From the NCBI GenBank assembly GCA_021737645.1, contig JAIPDO010000023.1:1-53943 (forward strand): DNA of 53,943 nucleotides, written 5' to 3'. The notes under the pieces are model-generated. The model saw only the letters and a program-made list of their open reading frames with translations. It had not been told where the DNA came from and did no database searches. Source of the stretch: Desulfarculaceae bacterium (GTDB taxonomy: Bacteria > Desulfobacterota > Desulfarculia > Desulfarculales > Desulfarculaceae). A program made the translations under genes and the position numbers. Below are positions 37,745-45,859 of the stretch, in pieces; within the stretch, counting starts at the first letter, position 1; each line of letters begins with the position of its first letter.

Positions 37745-38778
37745 CGCTTTTGTTGGTTATTTCGGCGGCGGTTTTTGCCGCTGCTTGCGGGGTGAAATCC
37801 AATCCCACCCCATCCTCGCGGCTTATCCCGGCCACACCCGCCCATGTGGTGCTAAAGCCCACCGGCGAGGGCATGCTTATAAGCTTCAATATTCCCGCCG
37901 CGCCCACTGTGTCCCGGGCGGTGGAGGGGATCAAGATTTACTATGGCTATCTGCCCCTCACCGGAGACCCGGCCTGCCCGCCGTGCCCGCCCCGCTTGCG
38001 CAAGTTCTATGACTTTACGCTGCAAAAGGGCAAAAGCAAGGTAGACCCCATGGAGGGCGGCCGTTTCTCCTACTTGGACGCCGCGGCTCCCATAAACATG
38101 GAAGCGGTGTATCAGGTGGTGCTGATCGACGCCTCGGGCCGGGTGAGCAAGCCTTCGCCCCTGGTGCGCAAGCCGCGCCTGGTGCCCGCCGCCGCGCCCC
38201 TGAATCTCAAGGCCAGCTCCGGCGACAACGAGGTGATTCTGGCTTGGGACGAAGTGAAGCTTTCCGCCAAGGGCGAGAAGCTCTCCGACCTTTCCGGCTA
38301 TGTGGTGGTGCGCAAGGGCCCCGAGGGCACCAAGCAGCTCAACGAGCGGCCCTTGACCATGGCCATGCTCAAGGACCAGACCGTGCTCAACGGCAAGCAG
38401 TACTCCTATCAGGTCTTCGCCACCCGGGCCTTCCACGACCAGCACCTACCCGGCCATGGCAGCCACTGGGCCAAGGCCGCGCCCAAGGACATGCAGCCCC
38501 CCGCGCCGCCCAGCGATATGGCCGGAGCCAGCACCGTGGACAGCATCTACCTGCGCTACACTCCCAGCCAGAGCCGCGATGTGGCCGGATACCATGTTTA
38601 CCGCAAGGCCAAGGGCGGCCAATGGACCAAGGTCAGCGAATCGCTGGTGGTTGAGAACGTATTTATCGATAAAAACGTGAAGCCTGAGAAGGTCTACTAC
38701 TACCGGGTGCAAGCCCAGGACGAGGCCGGCAACCTCAGCCAGTTCAGCGAAGTGATGGATATAGTGCACCTCCCTTAA
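37720..38778 (+). CDS. Fibronectin type III-like lipoprotein with LptM-like N-terminus
   Basis: A 352-residue lipoprotein. The signal peptide ends with lipobox AAAC (Cys at residue 23) and the mature protein begins CGVKSNPTP, resembling the CGxKGPL start of the small proteobacterial lipoprotein LptM/YifL, encoded beside lysA-dapF in Gammaproteobacteria. Unlike LptM the chain continues with about three beta-sandwich segments resembling fibronectin type III, the last ones near residues 165-250 and 260-350 (AGYHVYRKAKGG, YYYRVQAQDEAGNLS). It occupies the position just before lysA. Function is unknown; an envelope role is implied by lipidation. Confidence 0.75.
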   Translation: MAKRLRSVALLLVISAAVFAAACGVKSNPTPSSRLIPATPAHVVLKPTGEGMLISFNIPAAPTVSRAVEGIKIYYGYLPLTGDPACPPCPPRLRKFYDFTLQKGKSKVDPMEGGRFSYLDAAAPINMEAVYQVVLIDASGRVSKPSPLVRKPRLVPAAAPLNLKASSGDNEVILAWDEVKLSAKGEKLSDLSGYVVVRKGPEGTKQLNERPLTMAMLKDQTVLNGKQYSYQVFATRAFHDQHLPGHGSHWAKAAPKDMQPPAPPSDMAGASTVDSIYLRYTPSQSRDVAGYHVYRKAKGGQWTKVSESLVVENVFIDKNVKPEKVYYYRVQAQDEAGNLSQFSEVMDIVHLP

Positions 38779-38798
38779 GGCCGACTTAGGGGATGGGC

Positions 38799-38827
38799 TT
38801 GACAAAAGCGAAACTTTAAGCATATTT
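38799..38827 (+). promoter_or_regulatory. Sigma-70 promoter for the lysA-dap operon
   Basis: TTGACA (38799-38804), a 17-base spacer and ATATTT (38822-38827); a 16-base spacing to CATATT is also possible. It follows the lipoprotein stop by about 20 bases and precedes lysA by about 270 bases. Confidence 0.55.
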
Positions 38828-39099
38828 ATCAACAATGGCCGCCGGTATTCGGCGGACGTGCCGCAGCCCCGGGCCTCGGGGCGCGGCCCTGATCTGAAAG
38901 CGGCGGTAGAAGAATGGCACCGAGCCGGAACAAAGTGAAACCCAAAGCCGGGGGCCGGCGAAAAAAGGCCTCGTGGTTACGGTTGCCGGACAACGGGTGC
39001 GCGCCGCACCGCGATTAATCCTGGGCCACCCCGGCCCTGATTCCACACAAGACGGCGGCCCCTCAACCAACAACACCAGCATTATGCGGCTGTTAGACT
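38828..39099 (+). other. Hairpin-rich GC-rich leader before lysA
   Basis: This 272-base stretch has no supported gene but contains at least five perfect short hairpins: 38839-38855 (6-bp stem), 38866-38882 (6 bp), 38947-38959 (5 bp), 38996-39010 (6 bp) and 39023-39037 (5 bp). None is followed by a T-run, so they are not ordinary terminators. I did not recognise lysine-riboswitch consensus elements. It may be a structured leader or a small RNA gene. Confidence 0.4.
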
Positions 39100-40359
39100 A
39101 TGCACCATTTTAGCTACAAAAACGGCGAGTTATACGCCGAAGACGTGCCCCTGGCCACCATTGCCGACCAGGTGGGCACCCCTGTCTACATTTATTCCCA
39201 GGCTACCCTGGAGCGCCACTTCAAGGCTTTTGATCAGGCCTTTGAGGGACTGGACCACGTGGTGTGCTTTGCCGTAAAGGCCAACAGCAACCAGGCGGTT
39301 ATCGCCACCATGGCCCGCCTGGGTGCGGGGGCTGACATCGTAACCGGCGGCGAGCTGGCCCGCAGCATGGCCGCGGGCGTGCCGGCCGAGCGCATCGTCT
39401 ATTCCGGGGTGGGCAAGAGCGAGGCTGAGATGCGCTCCGCCCTGGAGGCGGGCATCTTGATGTTCAATATCGAGAGCGCCCAGGAGCTGGCGGTGCTCAA
39501 CGAGGTGGCCGGCAGCATGGGCAAGAAGGCCCCGGTGAGCCTCAGAGTGAACCCGGATGTGGACGCCCAGACCCATCCCAAGATCACCACCGGCCTGTCC
39601 AAGAACAAGTTCGGCATGGACATCGACCTGGCCTTCAAGCAGTACCAGGAGGCGGCCAAGCTGCCCAACGTGGAGCTGAAGGGCGTGTCCTGCCACATAG
39701 GCAGCCAGCTCACCAAGGTCGAGCCCTTTGCCGACGCCCTGGAGCGTGTGGGGGTCTTGATCGGCCGTCTGCGCGGAGCGGGCATAGAGCTGGAGCTGCT
39801 GGACCTTGGCGGTGGTCTGGGCATCACCTATGACCAGGAAGAACCCCCCAGCCCGGCCCAGTACGCCGATGCCCTCAAGGAGCAGGCGGGCCGGTTGGGC
39901 CTGAAGCTGGTGTTGGAGCCGGGGCGGGTCATCGTGGGCAACGCCGGCATCATGATGTGCAAGGTGCTGTTCACCAAGGACACCCCCACCAAGCACTTCA
40001 TCATCGTGGACGCGGGCATGAACGACTTGGTGCGTCCGGCCATGTACGATTCTTTCCAGGCCATCTGGCCGGTGAACGAAGATCTGGACCGCCCCCAGGT
40101 GGTCAGCGACGTGGTGGGCCCCATTTGCGAGACCGGCGACTTTTTGGCCCGCGACCGCGGGCTGCCGGACATGCACCGCGGCGAGTTGGTCGCGGTGATG
40201 AGCGCCGGGGCCTATGGGTTCTCCATGTCCAGCACCTACAACTCCCGGCCCCGAGTGGCCGAGGTCATGGTCAGCGGCGACAGGTGGTCGGTGGTGCGCC
40301 GCCGTGAGACTACCGAAGAACTCATGCGCGGCGAAAGCCTGCCCAAGTGGATGGACTAG
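39100..40359 (+). CDS. lysA: Diaminopimelate decarboxylase LysA
   Basis: A 419-residue fold-III PLP enzyme making L-lysine from meso-diaminopimelate. The PLP Lys is in CFAVKANSNQAV (about residue 57). Other hallmarks are GADIVTGGELARSMAAG, GVSCHIGSQL, LDLGGGLGI and the active-site Cys/Glu motif GPICETGDFLARDR. It is placed first, before dapF-dapA-dapB, although it performs the last step. A GAAA-loop hairpin lies directly behind its stop. Confidence 0.96.
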   Translation: MHHFSYKNGELYAEDVPLATIADQVGTPVYIYSQATLERHFKAFDQAFEGLDHVVCFAVKANSNQAVIATMARLGAGADIVTGGELARSMAAGVPAERIVYSGVGKSEAEMRSALEAGILMFNIESAQELAVLNEVAGSMGKKAPVSLRVNPDVDAQTHPKITTGLSKNKFGMDIDLAFKQYQEAAKLPNVELKGVSCHIGSQLTKVEPFADALERVGVLIGRLRGAGIELELLDLGGGLGITYDQEEPPSPAQYADALKEQAGRLGLKLVLEPGRVIVGNAGIMMCKVLFTKDTPTKHFIIVDAGMNDLVRPAMYDSFQAIWPVNEDLDRPQVVSDVVGPICETGDFLARDRGLPDMHRGELVAVMSAGAYGFSMSSTYNSRPRVAEVMVSGDRWSVVRRRETTEELMRGESLPKWMD

Positions 40360-40379
40360 GGGCCCCGGAAACGGGGCCC
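40360..40379 (+). terminator. Perfect hairpin between lysA and dapF, possible attenuator
   Basis: GGGCCCCG, loop GAAA and CGGGGCCC form an 8-bp GC stem that begins at the base after the lysA stop. The following TTAACTTATATTT is only moderately T-rich, so it may stop part of the transcription or mark an RNA-processing/stability site that lowers dap expression relative to lysA. Confidence 0.45.
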
Positions 40380-40406
40380 TTAACTTATATTTCAGATAGG
40401 AACACC

Positions 40407-41312
40407 ATGGATTCGGCACAAATTAAGCGCCTGGAGGCCTTGGCGGGAATAGAGCTGGTCAAGATGACCGGCACGGGAAACGACTTTATTCTGGTGGACA
40501 ACCGCGAGGCCAAGGTGCCCCAGGAGTTGATGTCCGACCTCGCCCAGGGGCTGTGCCAACGGCGGCGCTCGGTGGGGGCCGACGGCATGATCTTTTTGGA
40601 GCCCAGCCGCCGGGTGGACCCGGTGAGGGGTACGGTGGATTGGCGCTGGCATTTCTTTAACGCCGACGGCTCGGCCGCCGAGATGTGCGGCAACGGTGGC
40701 CGCTGCGCCGCCCGTTTCGCCCACGACGTGGGTTTGGCCGGTACGGAGATGGTTTTTGACACCACCGCCGGGCCTATTCGTGCCTGGATCCTGGAGCAAG
40801 GCGTTAAACTGGAGATGATCCACCCCTTTGGCGCGTACCAAGGGTTGGAGCTTGAGGTGGACGGCGAGACGGTGAAGATGGATGGAGTGAACAGCGGAGT
40901 GCCTCACGCGGTGATCGCGGTTCAGGACATAGACACGGCCCCGGTGGTTCCCGTTGGACGCCAGGTGCGCTTTGCTCCGCACTTTGCTCCAGCCGGAACC
41001 AATGTGAACTTTGCCTGCACCGCCGGCGGTGAACTGGTTATTCGCACCTACGAACGAGGAGTGGAGGACGAGACCCTGGCTTGTGGTACCGGCGCGGTGG
41101 CTTCCGCCTTGATGCTGGGCCCGGCCATGGGCCTGAAACCGCCGGTGACCGTAAAGGTTAGAAGCGGCGAAAGGTTGAAAGTTCACTTTGATAAGCAGGG
41201 CGAAGATTTCGGCTCGGTGTTTCTGGAGGGGGCGGCCCATTACGTCTACTCCGGCAAGCTCAATGCCGAAGCCCTGGCTTGGTTACATACTCAGGAGGTA
41301 TCTCCATGTTAA
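40407..41312 (+). CDS. dapF: Diaminopimelate epimerase DapF
   Basis: A 301-residue cofactor-free epimerase turning LL- into meso-diaminopimelate. Both catalytic Cys are present: EMCGNGGRC (about residue 93) and LACGTGA (about residue 229). MTGTGNDFILVDN is the usual N-terminal signature, here preceded by about 18 extra residues (IKRLEALAGIELVK). The ATG at 40407 is used because the open frame further upstream runs through the hairpin after lysA. The product of DapL is its substrate. It overlaps dapA by seven bases. Confidence 0.95.
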   Translation: MDSAQIKRLEALAGIELVKMTGTGNDFILVDNREAKVPQELMSDLAQGLCQRRRSVGADGMIFLEPSRRVDPVRGTVDWRWHFFNADGSAAEMCGNGGRCAARFAHDVGLAGTEMVFDTTAGPIRAWILEQGVKLEMIHPFGAYQGLELEVDGETVKMDGVNSGVPHAVIAVQDIDTAPVVPVGRQVRFAPHFAPAGTNVNFACTAGGELVIRTYERGVEDETLACGTGAVASALMLGPAMGLKPPVTVKVRSGERLKVHFDKQGEDFGSVFLEGAAHYVYSGKLNAEALAWLHTQEVSPC

Positions 41313-42184
41313 AGGGAGCCATGGTAGCCCTGGTCACACCGTTTACCGCGGACGGCCAGGTGGACGAAGAGAGTCTGCGTAGGCTCATCGAATGGCACAT
41401 TGAAAGCGGAACCGACGGCATAGTGCCCTGCGGCACCACCGGCGAGTCCCCCACTCTTAGCCATGACGAGCATCGGCGGGTGGTGGAGATCACGGTGGAG
41501 CAGGTCAACAAGCGCGTCCCGGTGGTGGCCGGAGCCGGCAGCAACAGCACCGCCGAGGCCATCGCCCTGACCCAGCACGCCAAGCAGGTGGGGGCCGACG
41601 CGGCCCTGCTGGTGACTCCTTATTACAACAAGCCAACCCAGGAGGGCGTTTACCGGCACTTCGCGGCCGTGGCCAAGGAGGCCTCGTTCCCGCTGGTGCC
41701 CTACAACATCGCCGGGCGCACGGGCACCAACATCGAGCCGGCCACCATGGCTCGTTTGGCTGAGCTGCCGGAGGTGATCGCCTGCAAGGAAGCCAGCGGC
41801 AACATCAGCCAGATGGCCGAGATCTACTACCTATGCGGCGACAAGATGGACCTCTTGTCGGGTGATGACAACATGATCCTGCCTCTGCTGTCCATCGGCG
41901 GCAAGGGCATAATCTCGGTGGTCAACAACATCATCCCCTCGGAGATGTCCCAGCTCTGCCGTCTCTGGTTCGATGGCGACTTGGATGGCGCGCGGGATAT
42001 TTATTACAAGATCCTGCCCCTGTGCAAGGCCATGTTCATTGAGACCAACCCCATTCCGGTTAAGGTGGCCATGGGGGTGTTGGGGCGCATACCCAACGCG
42101 TCCCTCCGGTTGCCCCTGTGCGAGATGGCCCCGGCCAACCTGGAGCGCCTGAAGAAGGCCCTGGCCGACTACGGGCTCAAGTAG
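41306..42184 (+). CDS. dapA: 4-hydroxy-tetrahydrodipicolinate synthase DapA
   Basis: A 292-residue TIM-barrel aldolase condensing pyruvate with aspartate semialdehyde. The Schiff-base Lys is in EVIACKEASGN (about residue 161), the catalytic Tyr in TPYYNKPTQEG (about 133) and GTTGESPTLS near 43-52. The ATG at 41306 has a perfect AGGAGG and lies inside the end of dapF, giving coupled translation. dapB follows after 11 bases. Confidence 0.96.
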   Translation: MLKGAMVALVTPFTADGQVDEESLRRLIEWHIESGTDGIVPCGTTGESPTLSHDEHRRVVEITVEQVNKRVPVVAGAGSNSTAEAIALTQHAKQVGADAALLVTPYYNKPTQEGVYRHFAAVAKEASFPLVPYNIAGRTGTNIEPATMARLAELPEVIACKEASGNISQMAEIYYLCGDKMDLLSGDDNMILPLLSIGGKGIISVVNNIIPSEMSQLCRLWFDGDLDGARDIYYKILPLCKAMFIETNPIPVKVAMGVLGRIPNASLRLPLCEMAPANLERLKKALADYGLK

Positions 42185-42195
42185 GGGAGGGCGAA

Positions 42196-43020
42196 ATGGT
42201 CAAGATCGCCGTGGCCGGAGTGGCCGGACGCGTGAGCGGGCACATTGTGCGCGCCGTCTTCAATCGCCAGGGCGCGGAGTTGGTGGGGGCCTTCGAGGCC
42301 CCCGGCAACCCCACGGTGGGTAAATCCCTGGCCGGAGTGGCGGGCCTGTCCGGGGCCGAGGGCGTGGTGGGCGACAGCGTTGAGGAGGCCCTGGCCGATG
42401 CCCAGGTGCTCATCGACTTCACCGCCCCGGCTTCCAGCGTGAAAAACCTGAAGATTTGCGCTGCCCAGGGCAAAGCGGCGGTGATCGGGACCACCGGCCT
42501 CAGCGAGGCCCAGAAAAAAATTGTGGCCACCCAAGCCAAAAAAGTGCCCGTGGTATTCGCGCCCAATATGAGCATAGGCATGAACCTCATGTTCAAGGTG
42601 GTGGCCCAAATGGCCGAGGTGCTGGGTCCGGATTACGCCCTGGAGGTGCTCGAGGCCCACCACGACCAGAAAAAGGACGCCCCCAGCGGCACGGCGGTGC
42701 GCCTCATCGAAGAGCTGTGTCAAGTGCGCGGCTGGGACTCGGAAGAGGCCTGCCGCCATGGCCGGGTGGGCATGACCGGCGCGCGCACCGCCAACGAGTT
42801 GGGGGTCAGCGTGATCCGGGGTGGCGACATCGTGGGCGACCACACCGTGTACTTCATCGCCAACGGCGAACGTCTGGAATTAACCCACCGGGCACACAAC
42901 CGCGACACCTTTGCCCAGGGGGCGGTGCGCGCCGCCTTGTGGGTGGTGAACCAAGAGCCCGGCCTGTACGACATGCAGGACGTTTTGGGACTGAGGGAGG
43001 CTCCGGCGCATGAAGAATAA
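42196..43020 (+). CDS. dapB: 4-hydroxy-tetrahydrodipicolinate reductase DapB
   Basis: A 274-residue NAD(P)H enzyme reducing the DapA product. The nucleotide-binding GVAGRVSGHIV (residues 7-17) deviates slightly from the common GxxGRMG. DFTAPASSVKN, the substrate motif EAHHDQKKDAPSGTAV (about 153-168) and GDIVGDHTVYF are diagnostic; His and Lys of HHDQKK are catalytic. GGGGAGGG precedes the ATG. It overlaps the next gene by 11 bases. Confidence 0.95.
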   Translation: MVKIAVAGVAGRVSGHIVRAVFNRQGAELVGAFEAPGNPTVGKSLAGVAGLSGAEGVVGDSVEEALADAQVLIDFTAPASSVKNLKICAAQGKAAVIGTTGLSEAQKKIVATQAKKVPVVFAPNMSIGMNLMFKVVAQMAEVLGPDYALEVLEAHHDQKKDAPSGTAVRLIEELCQVRGWDSEEACRHGRVGMTGARTANELGVSVIRGGDIVGDHTVYFIANGERLELTHRAHNRDTFAQGAVRAALWVVNQEPGLYDMQDVLGLREAPAHEE

Positions 43021-43792
43021 GGATATGCTGGACTGCAAGCGGGGCATCGTTCGTTTCAGTCACCAGGGCAAGGTTCGCTATGGCCTGATTTCGGGTGGGC
43101 GGCTGCGCCTGTACGAGGGTTCGCCCTTTGCGGGCGGCGCGCCGGGCAAACAGACCGCGCCGCTTAGCCAGGTGCGCCTGTTGGCCCCTTGCCGCCCCTC
43201 CAAGGTGGTGGCCGTGGGGCTCAACTACAAGGCCCACGCCAAGGAAGTGAACAAGCCTCTGCCCGCCGAGCCCATGATCTTCATGAAGCCCTCCACCTCG
43301 GTGATCGGCCCCGGCGATAAAATCGTGCGCCCGGCCATAAGCCAGCGGGTGGACCATGAGAGCGAGCTGGGGGTGGTCGTGGGCCGCCAGTGCCGTTTGG
43401 TGAGCCCCGAGCAGGCCAAGGACTACATCCTGGGCTACACCTGCCTCAACGACGTGACCGCCCGCGACCTCCAGGCCCGCGACGGCCAGTACACCCGGGG
43501 CAAGGGATTTGACACCTTCTGTCCCCTGGGCCCGGTCATCGCCCTGGACCTGGACCCCACAAAAGTGCAGGTCAAGGCCGTGGTCAATGGAGAAACCAGG
43601 CAGAACACCAACACCTCGGATATGATCTTCGATGTTTATCAACTGGTGTCTTTTATCAGCCAGGTGATGACTCTGAAACCCGGCGACGTGATCGCCACTG
43701 GGACCCCCTCGGGGATAAGCCCTCTCCAGGCCGGCGACGCGGTCGCCATAGAGATCCAAGGGGTGGGCGTGTTAAGCAACCCCGTGGTTTAA
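43010..43792 (+). CDS. Fumarylacetoacetate hydrolase (FAH) family protein
   Basis: A 260-residue protein with an N-terminal small domain and a C-terminal FAH barrel. Metal-binding and catalytic features are visible: VGLNYKAHAKE (about residues 66-76), the acidic set in HESELGVVVG, and GTPSGISPLQAGD near the C-terminus. The family includes acylpyruvases, oxaloacetate decarboxylases and hydratase/isomerases, so the reaction cannot be named. Deep overlap with dapB and a place just before dapL suggest a job linked to the lysine operon, perhaps removing a keto-acid by-product. That is inference. The ATG at 43010 is used; 43025 is an alternative. Confidence 0.85.
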   Translation: MKNKDMLDCKRGIVRFSHQGKVRYGLISGGRLRLYEGSPFAGGAPGKQTAPLSQVRLLAPCRPSKVVAVGLNYKAHAKEVNKPLPAEPMIFMKPSTSVIGPGDKIVRPAISQRVDHESELGVVVGRQCRLVSPEQAKDYILGYTCLNDVTARDLQARDGQYTRGKGFDTFCPLGPVIALDLDPTKVQVKAVVNGETRQNTNTSDMIFDVYQLVSFISQVMTLKPGDVIATGTPSGISPLQAGDAVAIEIQGVGVLSNPVV

Positions 43793-43831
43793 GCACAAGT
43801 AATTTAAGAGCGGGAAGAACAAGGATCGACC

Positions 43832-44998
43832 ATGGAGATTATTCGCGCCCAGCGCTTGCAACAACTGCCGCCCTACCTCTTCAAGGAGATCGACCGCCTG
43901 CGCGATGAAGTTCGCTCCCAAGGCGTGGACATCATCGACCTGGGTGTGGGCGATCCGGACCAGCCCACCCCGGCCAACATCATCGAGTGCCTGACCGAGG
44001 CGGCCAAGGACCCCTCCACCCATAAGTACCCCGCCTACTCGGGCATGAACCGTTTCCGGGCCAGCGCGGCGGCTTGGTATCAGCGGCGCTTTGGCGTGGA
44101 TCTGGTTCCGGCCAGCGAAGTCATCACCCTGATCGGGTCCAAGGAAGGCCTGGCCCATTTCCCCGTGGCGTTTGTGAACCCCGGCGATGTGGTGCTGGTG
44201 CCCAGCCCGGCCTACCCGGTGTACTCCAGCTCCACCATAATGGCCGGCGGCGTGCCGGTGGAGATGCCCCTGCTTAAAGAAAACGGCTTCCTGCCCGACC
44301 TGGAGGCCATCGATCCGGCCACGGCCAAGGCGGCCAAGATAATGGTGGTGAACTACCCCAACAACCCCACCGCCGCCGTGGCCGACGCCGACTTCTACCA
44401 AAGGCTGGTGGAGTTCGCCCTGGCAAATGAAATCATCGTGGTCTCCGACGCGGCCTACACCGAGATGGCCTTTGACGGCTACCGGCCACTAAGCTTCATG
44501 CAGACCCCTGGGGCCAAAGAAGTGGGCATCGAGTTCCACAGCCTGTCCAAGACCTACAACATGACCGGCTGGCGATTGGGATTTGCCGTGGGCAACGCCG
44601 AGCTGGTGGGCGGCCTGGGCCAGGTGAAGAGCCAGATAGACTCCGGCGCTTTCGACGCGGTGCAGATCGCGGGTATCGAGGCCCTGGAGGGAGACCAGTC
44701 CTGCCTGGATGAGATGCGTGATCTCTACACCGGGCGCCGCGATGTGTTGGTGGATGGGCTCCAGAAGCTGGGCTTGGACGTGGAAAAGCCCAAGGCCACT
44801 TTCTATGTGTGGTGCGCCACCCCGGACGGCATGAAGAGCGCCGAGTTCACCAAGCGCCTGTTGTCCGAATGCGGCATCGTGACCACGCCGGGCAACGGCT
44901 TCGGCGGGCCGGGCGAGGGATACGTGCGCTTCGCGCTCACCGTGGACAAGGCGCGCATGGCCGAGGCCATCGAGCGTATGGGCAAACTGGAGCTCTAA
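43832..44998 (+). CDS. dapL: LL-diaminopimelate aminotransferase DapL
   Basis: A 388-residue class I/II PLP aminotransferase that makes LL-diaminopimelate from tetrahydrodipicolinate in one step. The PLP Lys is in SLSKTYNMTGWRLGFAVG (about residue 234); VNYPNNPT and SDAAYTEMAFDGY are typical. DLGVGDPDQPTP and QLPPYLFKEIDRL match DapL closely. No dapD, dapC or dapE is present, so the aminotransferase route is the likely one here. GGAAGAACAAGG-type spacing before the ATG is weak. folK starts four bases after the stop. Confidence 0.92.
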   Translation: MEIIRAQRLQQLPPYLFKEIDRLRDEVRSQGVDIIDLGVGDPDQPTPANIIECLTEAAKDPSTHKYPAYSGMNRFRASAAAWYQRRFGVDLVPASEVITLIGSKEGLAHFPVAFVNPGDVVLVPSPAYPVYSSSTIMAGGVPVEMPLLKENGFLPDLEAIDPATAKAAKIMVVNYPNNPTAAVADADFYQRLVEFALANEIIVVSDAAYTEMAFDGYRPLSFMQTPGAKEVGIEFHSLSKTYNMTGWRLGFAVGNAELVGGLGQVKSQIDSGAFDAVQIAGIEALEGDQSCLDEMRDLYTGRRDVLVDGLQKLGLDVEKPKATFYVWCATPDGMKSAEFTKRLLSECGIVTTPGNGFGGPGEGYVRFALTVDKARMAEAIERMGKLEL

Positions 44999-45002
44999 GC
45001 CC

Positions 45003-45515
45003 GTGCCCCCGGCCCAGGAGGTTTTCATCGGCCTGGGCTGCAACATGGGCGACTGCCGGGCCAACCTGCGCTTCGCCTTGGAGGGGCTGGCCGCCCTGCC
45101 GGGATACCGGCCCGTGGCGCTCAGTTCGCTTTATCGCACCGCGCCGGTGGGCAAAACCGACCAGGCCGACTTTTACAACGCCGTGGCTCATGGTAAGTAT
45201 GAAGGGCCGCCCTTGGAGTTGTTGACCGGGTTGCAGGCCCTGGAACAGGCCAGGGGGCGTGAGCGCCGGGAGCGTTGGGGACCGCGCACCCTGGATTTGG
45301 ACCTGCTTTTGTTCGGCCAAGAAATTTTGGCCCTTCCAGGTTTGGAGGTTCCCCATCCCCGCCTGGCCGAGCGGGTCTTTGTTTTGGCGCCGCTCGCGGA
45401 GATAGCCCCGGATTACATTTTGCCCCGCTGGGGGCTGAGCGCCGGGGAGCTTTTGGAACGTCTACCTGCCGAGGAAAAGGCCTGCCAGGAAGCGAAACGG
45501 ATTAAATGGGAATAA
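45003..45515 (+). CDS. folK: 2-amino-4-hydroxy-6-hydroxymethyldihydropteridine pyrophosphokinase FolK
   Basis: A 170-residue folate-pathway enzyme that pyrophosphorylates hydroxymethyl-dihydropterin. FIGLGCNMGD near the N-terminus, and GPRTLDLDLLLFG (about 96-108) with its metal-binding Asp pair, are diagnostic, as is VPHPRLAERVFVLAPL. It starts at GTG 45003, four bases after dapL. The end overlaps a small membrane protein gene by ten bases. No other fol genes are nearby. Confidence 0.93.
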   Translation: MPPAQEVFIGLGCNMGDCRANLRFALEGLAALPGYRPVALSSLYRTAPVGKTDQADFYNAVAHGKYEGPPLELLTGLQALEQARGRERRERWGPRTLDLDLLLFGQEILALPGLEVPHPRLAERVFVLAPLAEIAPDYILPRWGLSAGELLERLPAEEKACQEAKRIKWE

Positions 45516-45796
45516 TTCGCCTTGTACAGATAGCCCTGGTCATTATTCTGGTATGGATGGGTATCAAGGCGATCAAGCGATTCATGGCCAAGGACGCCGA
45601 TCCCCGGCGGGTGAGGCGGAGTGCCGCGCAGGGTGAGGTGATGGACGTGATGGTCCAAGACCCCCAGTGTGGAACCTACCTGCCCAAGCATGAGGCCCAC
45701 AGCGCCTGGATCGATGGCAAAGAACAGTTTTTTTGCAGCCGGGAGTGCCGGGACGCCTACAAGGCCGGGCAACCCAAAAAGGCCGGCAAGGCCTAA
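45506..45796 (+). CDS. Small membrane-anchored TRASH/YHS-like metal-binding protein
   Basis: A 96-residue protein: an N-terminal transmembrane helix (about residues 4-22), a basic linker, then a compact domain with Cys in DPQCGTYLP and FFCSRECRDAY. This Cys spacing resembles TRASH/YHS and PP0621-type domains, thought to bind a metal. It overlaps folK by ten bases, and a terminator follows, so it ends the transcript. No specific role can be given. Confidence 0.75.
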   Translation: MGIIRLVQIALVIILVWMGIKAIKRFMAKDADPRRVRRSAAQGEVMDVMVQDPQCGTYLPKHEAHSAWIDGKEQFFCSRECRDAYKAGQPKKAGKA

Positions 45797-45809
45797 CCAC
45801 GCAAGTACA

Positions 45810-45836
45810 CAGCGGCTCGGCCGCTGATATTTTTTC
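45810..45836 (+). terminator. Intrinsic terminator after the folK/TRASH genes
   Basis: CAGCGGC, loop TCG, GCCGCTG (45810-45826) followed by ATATTTTTTC. It closes the long rightward biosynthetic transcript before the aldolase gene. Confidence 0.65.
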
Positions 45837-45859
45837 AGGGGCGCTAAGAGGAGAGTCTG

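Noticed and set aside
38828..39099. Lysine riboswitch before lysA
   Set aside because: The region is structured, but I could not find the conserved L-box core elements, so it is reported only as an unexplained leader.
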